A stretch of 64,000 bases of DNA from positions 1,674,001-1,738,000 of the forward strand of contig NZ_CP126269.1 of NCBI RefSeq assembly GCF_003234445.2, written 5' to 3'. Position 1 is the first letter of the stretch. Each line of letters starts with the position of its first letter. Origin of the DNA: Curtobacterium sp. MCLR17_036 (GTDB taxonomy: Bacteria; Actinomycetota; Actinomycetes; Actinomycetales; Microbacteriaceae). A program made the translations under genes and the position numbers. The notes beneath the pieces are model-generated. The model was not told the DNA's origin. It worked only from the letters and a program-made list of their open reading frames with translations, and did not search any database. This document shows, one piece after another, positions 1-7,705 of the stretch.

Positions 1-553
1 GCACCGTGGCTCCGGTCCGGACGGCCGGGGGGAGCGGTGGGTGGAGCTGCCAGCGGTGCTCCGCGGCCGCGACGAGGAGCGGGAACACGCCGAGGAACAG
101 GCCCCAGAACACGACGATCTGCAGCACGGTCCCGCGCACGTGGCGGGATCGCGGGGCCTGCGGGTCGGCGGTCGCGAACCGCAGGGGACCGGACGTCACC
201 CACTCGGTCGGCACACGGCCGAGCATGACCAGGCACAGTGCGAGCACCGACCCGACGGCCGCGGCGGTCATCACCAGGACGCCCCAGCCGGCCTCACGCG
301 TGGCGGTCGCCCAGCAGGCCAGGGCAGCGAGCACCAGCACGGTCCAGCCGGTGGTCACCACGGCGGCCCACCGCAGCCCCGCCGCAGCCAGCGCCGAGGC
401 GACCACGAAGAGCGGGACGTCGACGACGGCCACCGTGACGGGGTCGAGCGACCCGAGCGTCAGTTGCCGGACTGCCGGGACCAGGGCGACGGCGAGCCAC
501 CAGACCGCTCCGCCCGCGGCCTGCAGCGCGAAGTACCGCCGACCCCAGGACAT
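1..553 (-). CDS. Integral membrane protein, cut by window edge
   Basis: The reading frame opens at ATG 553 and runs off the left edge after about 184 codons, so only the N-terminal part is visible. It is strongly hydrophobic, with about five likely membrane segments near residues 5-27, 43-62, 63-85, 92-115 and 143-163. I do not recognise the family with confidence; an isoprenylcysteine-methyltransferase-like membrane protein is one possibility. The start is supported by a TACGGT -10 box at 565-560 followed by 6 nt and the ATG, the leaderless layout seen at many genes in this window. Coding is favoured over the opposite-strand reading because this frame gives clean hydrophobic helices while the other gives Arg/Ser-rich shadow sequence. 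Confidence 0.65.
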   Translation of the reverse strand, partial: MSWGRRYFALQAAGGAVWWLAVALVPAVRQLTLGSLDPVTVAVVDVPLFVVASALAAAGLRWAAVVTTGWTVLVLAALACWATATREAGWGVLVMTAAAVGSVLALCLVMLGRVPTEWVTSGPLRFATADPQAPRSRHVRGTVLQIVVFWGLFLGVFPLLVAAAEHRWQLHPPLPPAVRTGATV

Positions 554-590
554 GGCTGCACCGTAGCAGCGCGGTGGCTGCCGGACGGAC

Positions 591-632
591 GAACGGGAGG
601 CGCGGTGCCGTCCGGCACCGCGCCTCCCGTTC
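591..632. terminator. GGAGGC-family hairpin terminator (copy 1)
   Basis: A perfect 19-bp stem (591-609 with 614-632) and a 4-nt loop. The stem core is GGAGGCGCGGTGCC/GGCACCGCGCCTCC. It lies just after the stop of the short gene at 653-799 and so probably ends the adh operon transcript. No U-tract follows. The same stem recurs at 5294-5335 and 58755-58794, with related copies elsewhere. Confidence 0.75.
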
Positions 633-652
633 CTCGCGTGGAGCGTCCTCGG

Positions 653-799
653 TCAGTCCTGACCGTTGATCTGTCCGAGCCACCGTCCGAAGGACGGGGT
701 GCGCTCGTCGCGCAGGCTGGACAGGGCCGACTTCGGCAGGCAGGTGCGGTCGTCGTCGATCCCGGCGCTCTTGTGGAGGTCGTGGAGGTCGAGGCTCAT
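653..799 (-). CDS. Small hypothetical protein, 48 aa
   Basis: A 48-residue, charged, non-membrane peptide of unknown function. The start at ATG 799 is preceded by a good ribosome binding site (GAAGGAG, about 7 nt upstream), which favours it over the longer frame. It is the third gene of a run on the minus strand (alcohol dehydrogenase, SDR, then this), with 73 nt between the SDR stop and this start, and it is followed by a strong hairpin at 591-632. It contains one Cys and a C-terminal half rich in Ser, Arg and Trp. No domain is recognised. Its position suggests co-expression with the stress-type dehydrogenases. Confidence 0.6.
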   Translation of the reverse strand: MSLDLHDLHKSAGIDDDRTCLPKSALSSLRDERTPSFGRWLGQINGQD

Positions 800-872
800 G
801 GTGTGCTCCTTCGCGTTCGGTGCAGTGTTCGACACCGGGCGGGCGGTTTCCATTCCCACCCGGTGCTGGTGG

Positions 873-1772
873 TCAGGGGGTGACCATGCCCCCGTTGACG
901 TTGAGCGTCTCGCCGGCCACGAAGCTCGACTCCTGCGAGGCGAGGAACACGTACGCCGGTGCGAGCTCGGCCGGCTGGCCGGCGCGGCCCATCGGGGACT
1001 CGCTCGAGCCGAACTCCGGCAGTGTCGACGGGTCGACCCCGCCGCTCGGCTGGAGCACGGTCCACGTCGGGCCCGGGGCGACGATGTTCACGCGGATGCC
1101 GCGCTCGACGAGCAGCTGCGACAGCCCCTTCGAGAAGTTGTTGATCGCACCCTTCGACGCCGCGTAGTCGAGGCGATCCGCCGCCGGCTGGTAGGCCTCC
1201 ATCGACGCGGTCGTCGTGATGGTCGCGCCCGGCTGCAGGTGCGGGAGCGCCGCCTTGACGAGCCGGAAGAGCCCGAACAGGTTGACGTCGAACGTGGCCT
1301 CGAACTGCTCGTCGGTGATGTCGAGCAGGTCCGGCTGCCAGCGCTGCTTGCCGGCGACGCTGACGAGCGCGTCGATGCCGCCGAGTCCGGCGACCGCCTG
1401 GTCGACGAGCTCCTGGGCGTACGCCTTGTCGCGCAGGTCGCCGGGGATCGCCACGGCGGTGCGCCCGGCGGCCCGGATCTGCTCGATCACGTGGTCGGCG
1501 TCGGACTGCTCCTCGGGCAGGTAGGCGAGCGCGACGTCGGCGCCCTCGCGGGCGAAGGCGATCGCGACGGCGCCGCCGATGCCGGAGTCGGCGCCGGTGA
1601 TCAGGGCCTTCCGGCCGGCGAGCCGGCCGGTGCCGCGGTAGCTCGTCTCACCGAGGTCGGGCACCGGGTCCATCTCGGACTGGAGGCCCGGCTCGGCCTG
1701 GGTCTGCGGCTCCGGCTTGACGTCGGGGTAGCGCGTGCGCGGGTCCCCGAACTCGTACTGGTCCTCGGGCAT
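873..1772 (-). CDS. SDR family oxidoreductase (general-stress YdaD/YhxC type)
   Basis: A 299-aa short-chain dehydrogenase. The NAD(P)-binding TGADSGIG motif follows a 50-residue N-terminal extension rich in Pro, Glu and Gln, typical of the YdaD/YhxC/GSP39 subgroup. The active site YAASK (Tyr and Lys three apart) and a Ser in the preceding TTTASM stretch are present, and the protein ends in the usual NVNGGM region. It probably reduces or oxidises small carbonyl/hydroxyl substrates; the substrate cannot be read from sequence. The ATG at 1772 lies one base after the stop of the upstream alcohol dehydrogenase, so the two are almost certainly translationally coupled. Confidence 0.85.
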   Translation of the reverse strand: MPEDQYEFGDPRTRYPDVKPEPQTQAEPGLQSEMDPVPDLGETSYRGTGRLAGRKALITGADSGIGGAVAIAFAREGADVALAYLPEEQSDADHVIEQIRAAGRTAVAIPGDLRDKAYAQELVDQAVAGLGGIDALVSVAGKQRWQPDLLDITDEQFEATFDVNLFGLFRLVKAALPHLQPGATITTTASMEAYQPAADRLDYAASKGAINNFSKGLSQLLVERGIRVNIVAPGPTWTVLQPSGGVDPSTLPEFGSSESPMGRAGQPAELAPAYVFLASQESSFVAGETLNVNGGMVTP

Positions 1773-1773
1773 G

Positions 1774-2994
1774 TCAGTTGGCCTCCAGTTCGACCTTGAT
1801 CCAGCCCGGCTCGCGCCGGTCGAATGCTTCGTAGGCGTCGATCGCGGACGCGATCGGCTCGTGTTCGGTGATGAGTGCCGTCGGGTCGAACTGCCCGGCG
1901 GCGACCATGTCGATGAGCGGCGGCGTCACCGAGTGGTGGTCGCAGTTGCCCATGCGGATGGTCAGGTTCTTGAGCATCGCCTCGCCGATCGGGTACTGCT
2001 CGGCGGTGGGGCCGTAGACACCGATGATGCCGATGCGGCCGTACTTGGCGACGGCGGCGACCGCCCAGCGGGACACCTGCGACGGGCCGTCGCCGGGCTT
2101 CCACTGCTGCGCGTCGCCGTGGCCCTGCGGGGCGGCGTCGGGAGCCACGGCGGCGACCTCGGCGTCGAACGCGTCGGCCTGCTCCTGGTCCACGGCGGCG
2201 GGGCCCCGCTTCGGGCGTTCGGCGTCGACCCCGACGGCGTCGATGACGCAGTCCGCGCCGACACCGTCGGTGAGCGCCATGATCGCCTCGACCGGGTCCT
2301 CGCGGTTGTAGTCGACGACCTCGCAGTGCTGGGACAGCGCGGCCGCCAGACGGGTCTCCTCGCCGTCGACGACGATGACGCGCGCCGCACCCTGCTTGTA
2401 CGCGGAGGCGGCGGCGAACTGCCCGACGATGCCCGCACCGAACACGACGACGACGTCGCCGCGGGTGACGCCGGCGAGCTCGGCGCCGAACCAGCCGGTC
2501 GGGAAGATGTCGGAGAGCAGGATCGCCTGCTCGTCGGAGACGTTCTCGGGCAGCGGGTGCATCGTGTTCCGGGCCCACGGCACGCGGACGTACTCGGCCT
2601 GCAGGCCGTTGATCGGACCGGTCGAGGCGGGGCCGCCGAAGAACGCGGTGCCGGCCTGCGGGCCGTTGCTGTTCGAGCGGTCGCACTGCGCGGTCTTGCC
2701 CATCCGGCAGTAGCGGCACGCGCCGCACGACACGGTCGAGTTGATGACGACGCGGTCGCCGGGGCTGAAGCCGCGCACGGCGTCGCCGACCTCGGTGACG
2801 ACCCCGACGGCTTCGTGGCCGAGGATCGTGCCCGGCTCCATCGGTGCCATGGTGCCGCGGACGAAGTGCAGGTCGGTGCCGCAGATCGCGCTGCGGGTGA
2901 TCCGGACGATCGCGTCCTCCGGGTCCTGGATGGTCGGCTGGGGGACGTCCTCGAGTCGGATGTCGCCGATGCCGTGCCACACGACTGCGCGCAT
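1774..2994 (-). CDS. Zinc-dependent alcohol dehydrogenase, formaldehyde-dehydrogenase-like
   Basis: A 406-aa medium-chain dehydrogenase. Visible features are the catalytic zinc region CGTDLHF and GHE, a structural-zinc loop with closely spaced cysteines (CGACRYC then a further Cys), a Rossmann GAGIVG motif, and the long insertion before KYGRIGIIGVYG that marks the glutathione-independent formaldehyde-dehydrogenase (FdhA-like) group. It likely oxidises alcohols or aldehydes with NAD. The start at ATG 2994 has an AGGAGG ribosome binding site 7 nt upstream; the longer frame to 3144 has none and runs over the neighbouring promoter. It is first in an operon with the SDR and a 48-aa peptide. Confidence 0.85.
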   Translation of the reverse strand: MRAVVWHGIGDIRLEDVPQPTIQDPEDAIVRITRSAICGTDLHFVRGTMAPMEPGTILGHEAVGVVTEVGDAVRGFSPGDRVVINSTVSCGACRYCRMGKTAQCDRSNSNGPQAGTAFFGGPASTGPINGLQAEYVRVPWARNTMHPLPENVSDEQAILLSDIFPTGWFGAELAGVTRGDVVVVFGAGIVGQFAAASAYKQGAARVIVVDGEETRLAAALSQHCEVVDYNREDPVEAIMALTDGVGADCVIDAVGVDAERPKRGPAAVDQEQADAFDAEVAAVAPDAAPQGHGDAQQWKPGDGPSQVSRWAVAAVAKYGRIGIIGVYGPTAEQYPIGEAMLKNLTIRMGNCDHHSVTPPLIDMVAAGQFDPTALITEHEPIASAIDAYEAFDRREPGWIKVELEAN

Positions 2995-3016
2995 GGAGTG
3001 CCTCCTGTGGATCGTT

Positions 3017-3036
3017 GTTCGTGCGCACCAGCGAAC
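3017..3036. promoter_or_regulatory. Candidate operator, inverted GTTCG/CGAAC
   Basis: GTTCG-n10-CGAAC forms a dyad in the 89-bp gap between the divergent adh operon and the DUF3140 gene. It could bind a dimeric regulator of either. There is no second copy in the window to support it, so this is only a lead. Confidence 0.25.
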
Positions 3037-3083
3037 CAACCGCCTCTGGACCGATCCCCAGGAGTGCGGAGTTCGGTCAGGGC

Positions 3084-3419
3084 ATGAGCGATGACGAACG
3101 GCAGACGCGCGAGGACTTCGACGCCGCCGTGAACATGACGGCAACCGAGCTCCGCCACTGGCTCGACACCGACGAGTCGAAGCAGGTCGGACAGAAGCCG
3201 TCCGGCGGCGGGGAGTCGACCGGGCACGAGAGCGGGCGCCACATCGTGCGCATCCTCGGCAAGAAGCAGGCCGAGCTCACCGACGCCGACCGCGCGCACA
3301 TGCGCAAGGTCGTCGGGTACGTCGCCCGGCACGCGGCGCAGCGTCCCGACGGCGACGTGCACGACTCGCACTGGCGCTGGTCGCTCATGAACTGGGGACA
3401 CGACCCCGAGAAGGACTGA
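3084..3419 (+). CDS. DUF3140 family protein
   Basis: A 111-aa soluble protein that matches my memory of the DUF3140 family: an acidic N-terminus with TREDFDAAVNMTATELRHWL, a GGGESTGHESGRHIVRIL core and a DSHWRWSLMNWGHDP end. The function is unknown; in actinobacteria such genes are often found with SAP/Rho-N small proteins, as here with the next gene. The start MSDDER at 3084 is chosen because the upstream in-frame sequence covers the promoter gap. The next gene starts 24 nt after the stop. Confidence 0.75.
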   Translation: MSDDERQTREDFDAAVNMTATELRHWLDTDESKQVGQKPSGGGESTGHESGRHIVRILGKKQAELTDADRAHMRKVVGYVARHAAQRPDGDVHDSHWRWSLMNWGHDPEKD

Positions 3420-3443
3420 GCCGTCGCGCGTACGCTTCGTGCC

Positions 3444-3698
3444 GTGCCCGACCAGTTGCAGAAGCCCGAGATGTACGATGCGCTGCGCGAGCAGGGTGCC
3501 TCGAAGGAGAAGGCCGCGCGGATCAGCAACGCGGCTGCCGCCCGGGGGACGAAGGCCGTCGGGCGCAAGGGCGGGGAGTCCGGCTCGTACGACGACTGGA
3601 CCGTCGCGGACCTGCGGAAGCGGGCGAAGGAACTCGGGCTGACCGGCTACTCGTCGAAGCGGAAGGCCGAGCTCGTCGAGGAACTCCGCAACCACTGA
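3444..3698 (+). CDS. Small Rho-N/SAP-type nucleic-acid-binding protein
   Basis: An 84-aa basic protein. The C-terminal half (YDDWTVADLRKRAKELGLTGYSSKRKAELVEELRNH) is a classic helix-extension-helix SAP or Rho N-terminal-like fold that binds nucleic acid. The N-terminal half (MYDALREQGASKEKAARISNAAAARG) is the ChaB/plasmid-stabilisation-like stretch often joined to it. The GTG start at 3444 follows TACGCT (3431-3436) by 7 nt, so the message is probably leaderless. It likely binds DNA or RNA as a small accessory protein; the target is unknown. Confidence 0.75.
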   Translation: MPDQLQKPEMYDALREQGASKEKAARISNAAAARGTKAVGRKGGESGSYDDWTVADLRKRAKELGLTGYSSKRKAELVEELRNH

Positions 3699-3744
3699 CC
3701 CCGTCCACGTCCGGGTCCGGACGTGTTTCCGGCAGAATGGTCAC

Positions 3745-3963
3745 GTGAACGAGACGGGCATGCCGCGCTTCCGACGGATCTGGTCGACGATCCAGGTCGG
3801 CGTCCTCGCCGTCGCCGTCGTGTTCTGCATCGTGATGCTCGTGATCGGCCAGGGGAAGCTCGACCGCGTCTACGCCGTCGCCGCGGTGTTCTTCGGCATC
3901 GCCCTGCTCGGGCACAGCACCTACCTGTGGTTGCTGGCCCGGAACGCCCGCGGCCGTCCCTGA
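3745..3963 (+). CDS. Small two-helix membrane protein
   Basis: A 72-aa protein with two clear membrane helices at about residues 15-36 and 43-65, separated by a short polar turn (GQGKLDR), and a basic C-terminus. No family is recognised. The GTG start at 3745 is preceded by CAGAAT and 6 nt, close to the leaderless pattern used by its neighbours. It sits between the Rho-N gene and a convergent small membrane protein. Confidence 0.6.
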   Translation: MNETGMPRFRRIWSTIQVGVLAVAVVFCIVMLVIGQGKLDRVYAVAAVFFGIALLGHSTYLWLLARNARGRP

Positions 3964-3978
3964 CCCGCGCTGCTCGTC

Positions 3979-4242
3979 CTACTCGGCGATCCGGATCGCC
4001 AGGGGCACGAGCAGCCCGGCCACCCAGACGCACACCATCAGGAGCGCGCCGACCGCGATGAACCGTCGGCGACGCCGGAGCTTCGGGCTGCGTTCCTCGC
4101 CCCACATCTGCGCACGCACGAGCACCCGGTTCGCCTGCTCGACGACCTTCCGGACCTCGGGATCGTCGAGCTCGAGGGCACCGGAGCGGGCGTGTTCGGC
4201 AATGACCGCGGCTTCGTCGACGGTCAGGTCGTCCTTGCGCAT
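3979..4242 (-). CDS. Small protein with C-terminal membrane anchor
   Basis: An 87-aa protein. The first 60 residues are helical and charged (RKDDLTVDEAAVIAEHARSG), then a run of arginines (KLRRRRRF) precedes one hydrophobic helix (about residues 65-84), giving a tail-anchored or N-in topology. The function is unknown. I chose the ATG at 4242; a GTG at 4257 would add five residues. It is convergent with the 3745 gene, with only 15 nt between their stops. Confidence 0.6.
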   Translation of the reverse strand: MRKDDLTVDEAAVIAEHARSGALELDDPEVRKVVEQANRVLVRAQMWGEERSPKLRRRRRFIAVGALLMVCVWVAGLLVPLAIRIAE

Positions 4243-4316
4243 GCCCCATCTTCGCACCGCACCCCCGACGGCGCTCCTGTGCGTGGGCGCACCGGCGAGC
4301 GCGTAGGAACGGATGC

Positions 4317-5279
4317 ATGGCTCATCGGTACCGCGGGAAGATCGTCGTCGTCACAGGAGCATCGAGCGGCATCGGCAGGGCAGCCGCGCACGAGTTCGCC
4401 CGGCAGGGCGCCACCCTCGTGCTCGCCGCCCGCGGGCACGACTCGCTCGAGGCCGCAGCGGCCGAGTGCCGCAAGCTCGGCGCCGAGGCGGTGGCGATCC
4501 GCACGGACGTCGCCGACGAACACCAGGTCAAGGACCTCATCAGCACGACCACGACGCGCTTCGGCCGCATCGACGTCTTCGTCGGCAACGCCGCCCTGTT
4601 CGTGTACGGCCTGTTCGAGCAGACGCCCACCGAGGCGTTCAAGCGGGTCGTCGACACGAACCTCTACGGCCACCTCAACGCCATCACGCACCTGCTGCCG
4701 CACTGGAAGCAACGCGGGAAGGGCACGTACGTCCTGGTCGGGTCGATCCAGTCGCTGCTCTCCGCGCCGTACCAGTCGGCCTACGTGACGAGCAAGCACG
4801 CCGCCCTCGGTCTCGTCGACGTCCTCGGCGACGAGTTCGCGCACACCGGCATCCACTTCACCACGCTGCTGCCGTCGACGATCGACACCCCGATCTACCA
4901 GAACGGCGCGAACTACACCGGCAAGAACTCGCACCCGCTGCCCCCGACGGTCTCGGTCGAGCGTGCCGGTCGCGCCGTGGTCCGCGCCGCGACCCACCCG
5001 AAGCGCTACCGCTACGTGGGGCGGATCCAGGCCTCGCTCGTGCCGCTGCAGTACGTGTTCCCGGGCCTGTTCCACAAGATCACGAAGCCGATGGTCGAGA
5101 CGTTCGCCCTGCGCGGTCGGCAGGAGCCGACGGACGGCAACCTGTACGCACCGGCCGACGCGGGCAACGCCACCGACGGCGGCTGGGTCGCGAAGCGTCG
5201 GCGGGTCACCCGTCCGCTCGTGTGGCTCGGTGCGGCCGCCGCGGTCGGCGCCGTCGTGCTCGGCCGCTCGCGCCGGTAG
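4317..5279 (+). CDS. SDR family oxidoreductase with C-terminal hydrophobic tail
   Basis: A 320-aa short-chain dehydrogenase. It has the cofactor motif TGASSGIG, the NAA stretch, and an active site with Ser in VGSIQS and YVTSK. The C-terminal 60 residues extend past the normal SDR core and end in a hydrophobic, possibly membrane-associated helix flanked by arginines (RVTRPLVWLGAAAAVGAVV, then RSRR). It resembles actinobacterial SDRs acting on lipid-like substrates, but the substrate is unknown. TAGGAA sits 7 nt upstream of the ATG. The gene ends at a strong bidirectional hairpin shared with the convergent MetE-like gene. Confidence 0.8.
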   Translation: MAHRYRGKIVVVTGASSGIGRAAAHEFARQGATLVLAARGHDSLEAAAAECRKLGAEAVAIRTDVADEHQVKDLISTTTTRFGRIDVFVGNAALFVYGLFEQTPTEAFKRVVDTNLYGHLNAITHLLPHWKQRGKGTYVLVGSIQSLLSAPYQSAYVTSKHAALGLVDVLGDEFAHTGIHFTTLLPSTIDTPIYQNGANYTGKNSHPLPPTVSVERAGRAVVRAATHPKRYRYVGRIQASLVPLQYVFPGLFHKITKPMVETFALRGRQEPTDGNLYAPADAGNATDGGWVAKRRRVTRPLVWLGAAAAVGAVVLGRSRR

Positions 5280-5293
5280 TCGCGGGTCACGTC

Positions 5294-5335
5294 GGACGGG
5301 AGGCGCGGTGCCAGCCGGCACCGCGCCTCCCGTCC
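5294..5335. terminator. GGAGGC-family hairpin terminator (copy 2)
   Basis: A perfect 19-bp stem (5294-5312 with 5317-5335) and loop AGCC, between two convergent genes whose stops are at 5279 and 5340. It is the same stem core as copy 1 at 591 and copy 3 at 58755. It probably works for both strands. Confidence 0.8.
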
Positions 5336-5339
5336 GTGA

Positions 5340-6566
5340 TCAGAACAGCTCTGCGCTCGCCCGCCGTGCGCCCTCGCCGAGGGACTCGAGCTTCGCCGCG
5401 GCGATCTGCGGGTGGATGCGTCCGCCGAGGCCGCAGTCGGTGCCGGCGATGACGCGCTCACGGCCGACGACCGAGGCGAACCGTTCGATGCGCTGTGCGA
5501 CGAGGTCCGGGTGCTCGACGACGTTCGTGGCGTGGCCGACGACACCCGGCACGATGACCTTGCCGTCGGGCAGGGCGACGTCCTGCCAGACCGTCCACTC
5601 GTGCTCGTGGCGGGCGTTCGCGGCCTCGAACGAGTACGCGCCGGCGTCGATGTCGAGCATGAGGTCGACGATGTGGCGGAGCTCGATGTCGGTGGTGTGC
5701 GGACCGTGCCACGAGCCCCAGCACAGGTGGAACCGGACGCGACTCGTGTCGAGTCCCCGCAGGGCGTGGTTGAGCGCCTCGACCCGGATGCGGGTGAACG
5801 CCCGGTAGTCCTCGACGCTCGGTTCCGGGTTGATCTGGTCCCAGTTCTCGGCGATGGACGGGTCGTCGATCTGCAGCACGAGCCCGGCGTCGAGGACGAT
5901 CCGGTACTCCTCGCGCAGGGCCTCGGCCCAGGCCCAGATGTGCTCCTCGTCGGTGGCGTAGTACTCGTTGGCGACCCGCGCGGCGGACCCGGGGGACAGC
6001 GCCGTGATGAAGCCGTTCGCGGCGCCCGCGGCCTCGACGGCGTGCCGGAGGTTCGCGGCGTCGGTGCGCGCGGCCTCGTGCCCGGTGTAGGCGATCGGTC
6101 CGGTCGTGGTCGGGAAGGCCGTCGCGTTCTTGCCGGTGCCGATGCCCGACCCCGGGTCGGAGTACGCCTCGCGGAAGGTCGTCCAGTCCCGGCGGTCCGG
6201 GAAGCTCGTCAGCCGGATGCGTCCGGGCTCGGAGCGGACCGGCTCCTGCGTGAAGACGTTCTCGTCGGTCAGGCTGAGACCACTGACGCGCTGGAACGAG
6301 TACCCCCACCACGCGCCGTAGTCGACGCTGTTCGACATCGCCTTGCCGAACTCGCCGTCGCCCGGCTGCGTGATGCCGAGGGCGGTCTGCCGGGCGACCA
6401 CGTCGTCGACGGCCGCGCTCGTCAGCGCACGGACCTCGTCGGTGGTCTCGAGCGTGAAGCCGTCCTCGGCGACGGGCCGCGCGGCGTTCGCCGCGATGAG
6501 GTCGGGCGTCCGGGGGAGCGACCCGGCGGTGGTGGCCTGGACGTGGTCGGTGTTCTCGAAGGACAT
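5340..6566 (-). CDS. MetE C-terminal-like cobalamin-independent methyltransferase
   Basis: A 408-aa protein of the UROD/MetE-like fold corresponding to the catalytic half of cobalamin-independent methionine synthase. Zinc-ligand regions are visible as HLCWGSWHGPH and GTDCGLGGR; GDGEFGK and GPIAYTG supply other conserved loops. It lacks the N-terminal MetE half, so it belongs to the short family that may use a methyl donor other than folate-triglutamate. The start ATG at 6566 gives MSFENTDHVQATTAGSLPRTP, the usual beginning; the longer frame crosses the divergent transporter gene. CAGATT lies 7 nt upstream. Confidence 0.8.
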   Translation of the reverse strand: MSFENTDHVQATTAGSLPRTPDLIAANAARPVAEDGFTLETTDEVRALTSAAVDDVVARQTALGITQPGDGEFGKAMSNSVDYGAWWGYSFQRVSGLSLTDENVFTQEPVRSEPGRIRLTSFPDRRDWTTFREAYSDPGSGIGTGKNATAFPTTTGPIAYTGHEAARTDAANLRHAVEAAGAANGFITALSPGSAARVANEYYATDEEHIWAWAEALREEYRIVLDAGLVLQIDDPSIAENWDQINPEPSVEDYRAFTRIRVEALNHALRGLDTSRVRFHLCWGSWHGPHTTDIELRHIVDLMLDIDAGAYSFEAANARHEHEWTVWQDVALPDGKVIVPGVVGHATNVVEHPDLVAQRIERFASVVGRERVIAGTDCGLGGRIHPQIAAAKLESLGEGARRASAELF

Positions 6567-6648
6567 GGTGCCCAATCTGCCACGGTGCACCCCCGGCAGG
6601 GCCCGCGTGACGCCGGGAGACGATGCGGTGCGGGAGGATGGGAGACCC

Positions 6649-7680
6649 ATGCCGACAGCACGCCCGACCTCCCGCATCCCGCTCAACACCCTCGCCGCCC
6701 CGTTCGGCCTGGCCGGCTTCGCGGAGTCCTGGACGTACGCGGCACCCGTGCTCGGGGTGCCCGACGTCGTGCCGCAGGTGTTCTGGGGAATCGCGGCGGT
6801 GGCGTGGGTCTGGTTGCTCGGCGCGCACGTCCTCCGGGGCGCCCGTGTGGCCGAGCGCCTGGTCGACCAGCTCCGGCATCCGGCGCAGGGGCCGATCGCG
6901 GCGCTCGTCCCGGCGACCGCGATGCTGCTCGGGGTCGACCTCGCTCGGGTCTGGCCGACCGGGGGCCGCGTCCTCGTCCTCGTGGCGGTGGCCGTCGCCG
7001 CCGGGTTCGCGGCCTGGTTGCTGAGCACCTGGTTCGAGGGGCGCCTGACCCTCGAGGCCGTGCACGGCGGCTACCTGCTGCCCACCGTCGCCGCCGCGCT
7101 CGTCGCCGCCGTCGCCACGCACGAGGTCGGTGTGACCGGGCTGTCCTGGGCGTGCTTCGGCGTCGGTGTCTTCTTCTGGGGCGTCATGACCGGGCTGCTG
7201 CTCATCCGGCTGTCGTTCCGCGCCGCGCTGCCCGACCCGCTCGTCCCGACGATGGCGATCCTGGTGGCACCGCCAGCCGTCGCGACGGTGTCCCTGTTCG
7301 CGCTCACCGACGACGCGCTCACCCTGCCGGTGCAGGCGATCGCCGGCCTCGGCGTGCTCATGTTCCTCGTCCAGCTCGCACTGCTGCCGCGGTACGTGCG
7401 CCTGCCGTTCTCGCTCGGCGCCTGGTCGTTCGTGTTCCCGGCCGCGGCGGTCGTGACCGCTGCCGTGGAGTGGTTCCGGGTGCTCGACCTGCCCCTGGCC
7501 GCGGTGCCGACGACCGCCCTGCTCGCGCTGCTCTCCGCGCTCGTCGCCGTGGTCGGGGTGCGGTCGCTGCACCTCGCCGCGCGCCACCTGCTCGGGCAGG
7601 CCGAGTCGGTGCTGCAGGCCGCCGACGACGAGGACGCAGCACCGGCAGCCGGACCGGCCGCAGGACCGACGGCTCGCTGA
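6649..7680 (+). CDS. TDT-family (TehA/SLAC1-like) transporter
   Basis: A 343-aa polytopic membrane protein with about ten helices and a short hydrophilic, Ala/Asp-rich C-terminus. The opening IPLNTLAAPFGLAGFAESW matches the first helix of the C4-dicarboxylate/malic-acid and tellurite-resistance TDT family, and the spacing of the helices fits that fold. These proteins act as anion channels or exporters; the substrate here is unknown. The ATG at 6649 has GGGAGG upstream. It is divergent from the MetE-like gene (82-nt gap) and convergent with the ABC importer. Confidence 0.75.
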   Translation: MPTARPTSRIPLNTLAAPFGLAGFAESWTYAAPVLGVPDVVPQVFWGIAAVAWVWLLGAHVLRGARVAERLVDQLRHPAQGPIAALVPATAMLLGVDLARVWPTGGRVLVLVAVAVAAGFAAWLLSTWFEGRLTLEAVHGGYLLPTVAAALVAAVATHEVGVTGLSWACFGVGVFFWGVMTGLLLIRLSFRAALPDPLVPTMAILVAPPAVATVSLFALTDDALTLPVQAIAGLGVLMFLVQLALLPRYVRLPFSLGAWSFVFPAAAVVTAAVEWFRVLDLPLAAVPTTALLALLSALVAVVGVRSLHLAARHLLGQAESVLQAADDEDAAPAAGPAAGPTAR

Positions 7681-7705
7681 CGCCGGACGACGTCCTGGGG
7701 TGCGG

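Noticed and set aside
2995..3144. Upstream extension of the alcohol dehydrogenase to 3144
   Set aside because: The Ser/Arg-rich extension overlaps the divergent DUF3140 gene; AGGAGG precedes ATG 2994.
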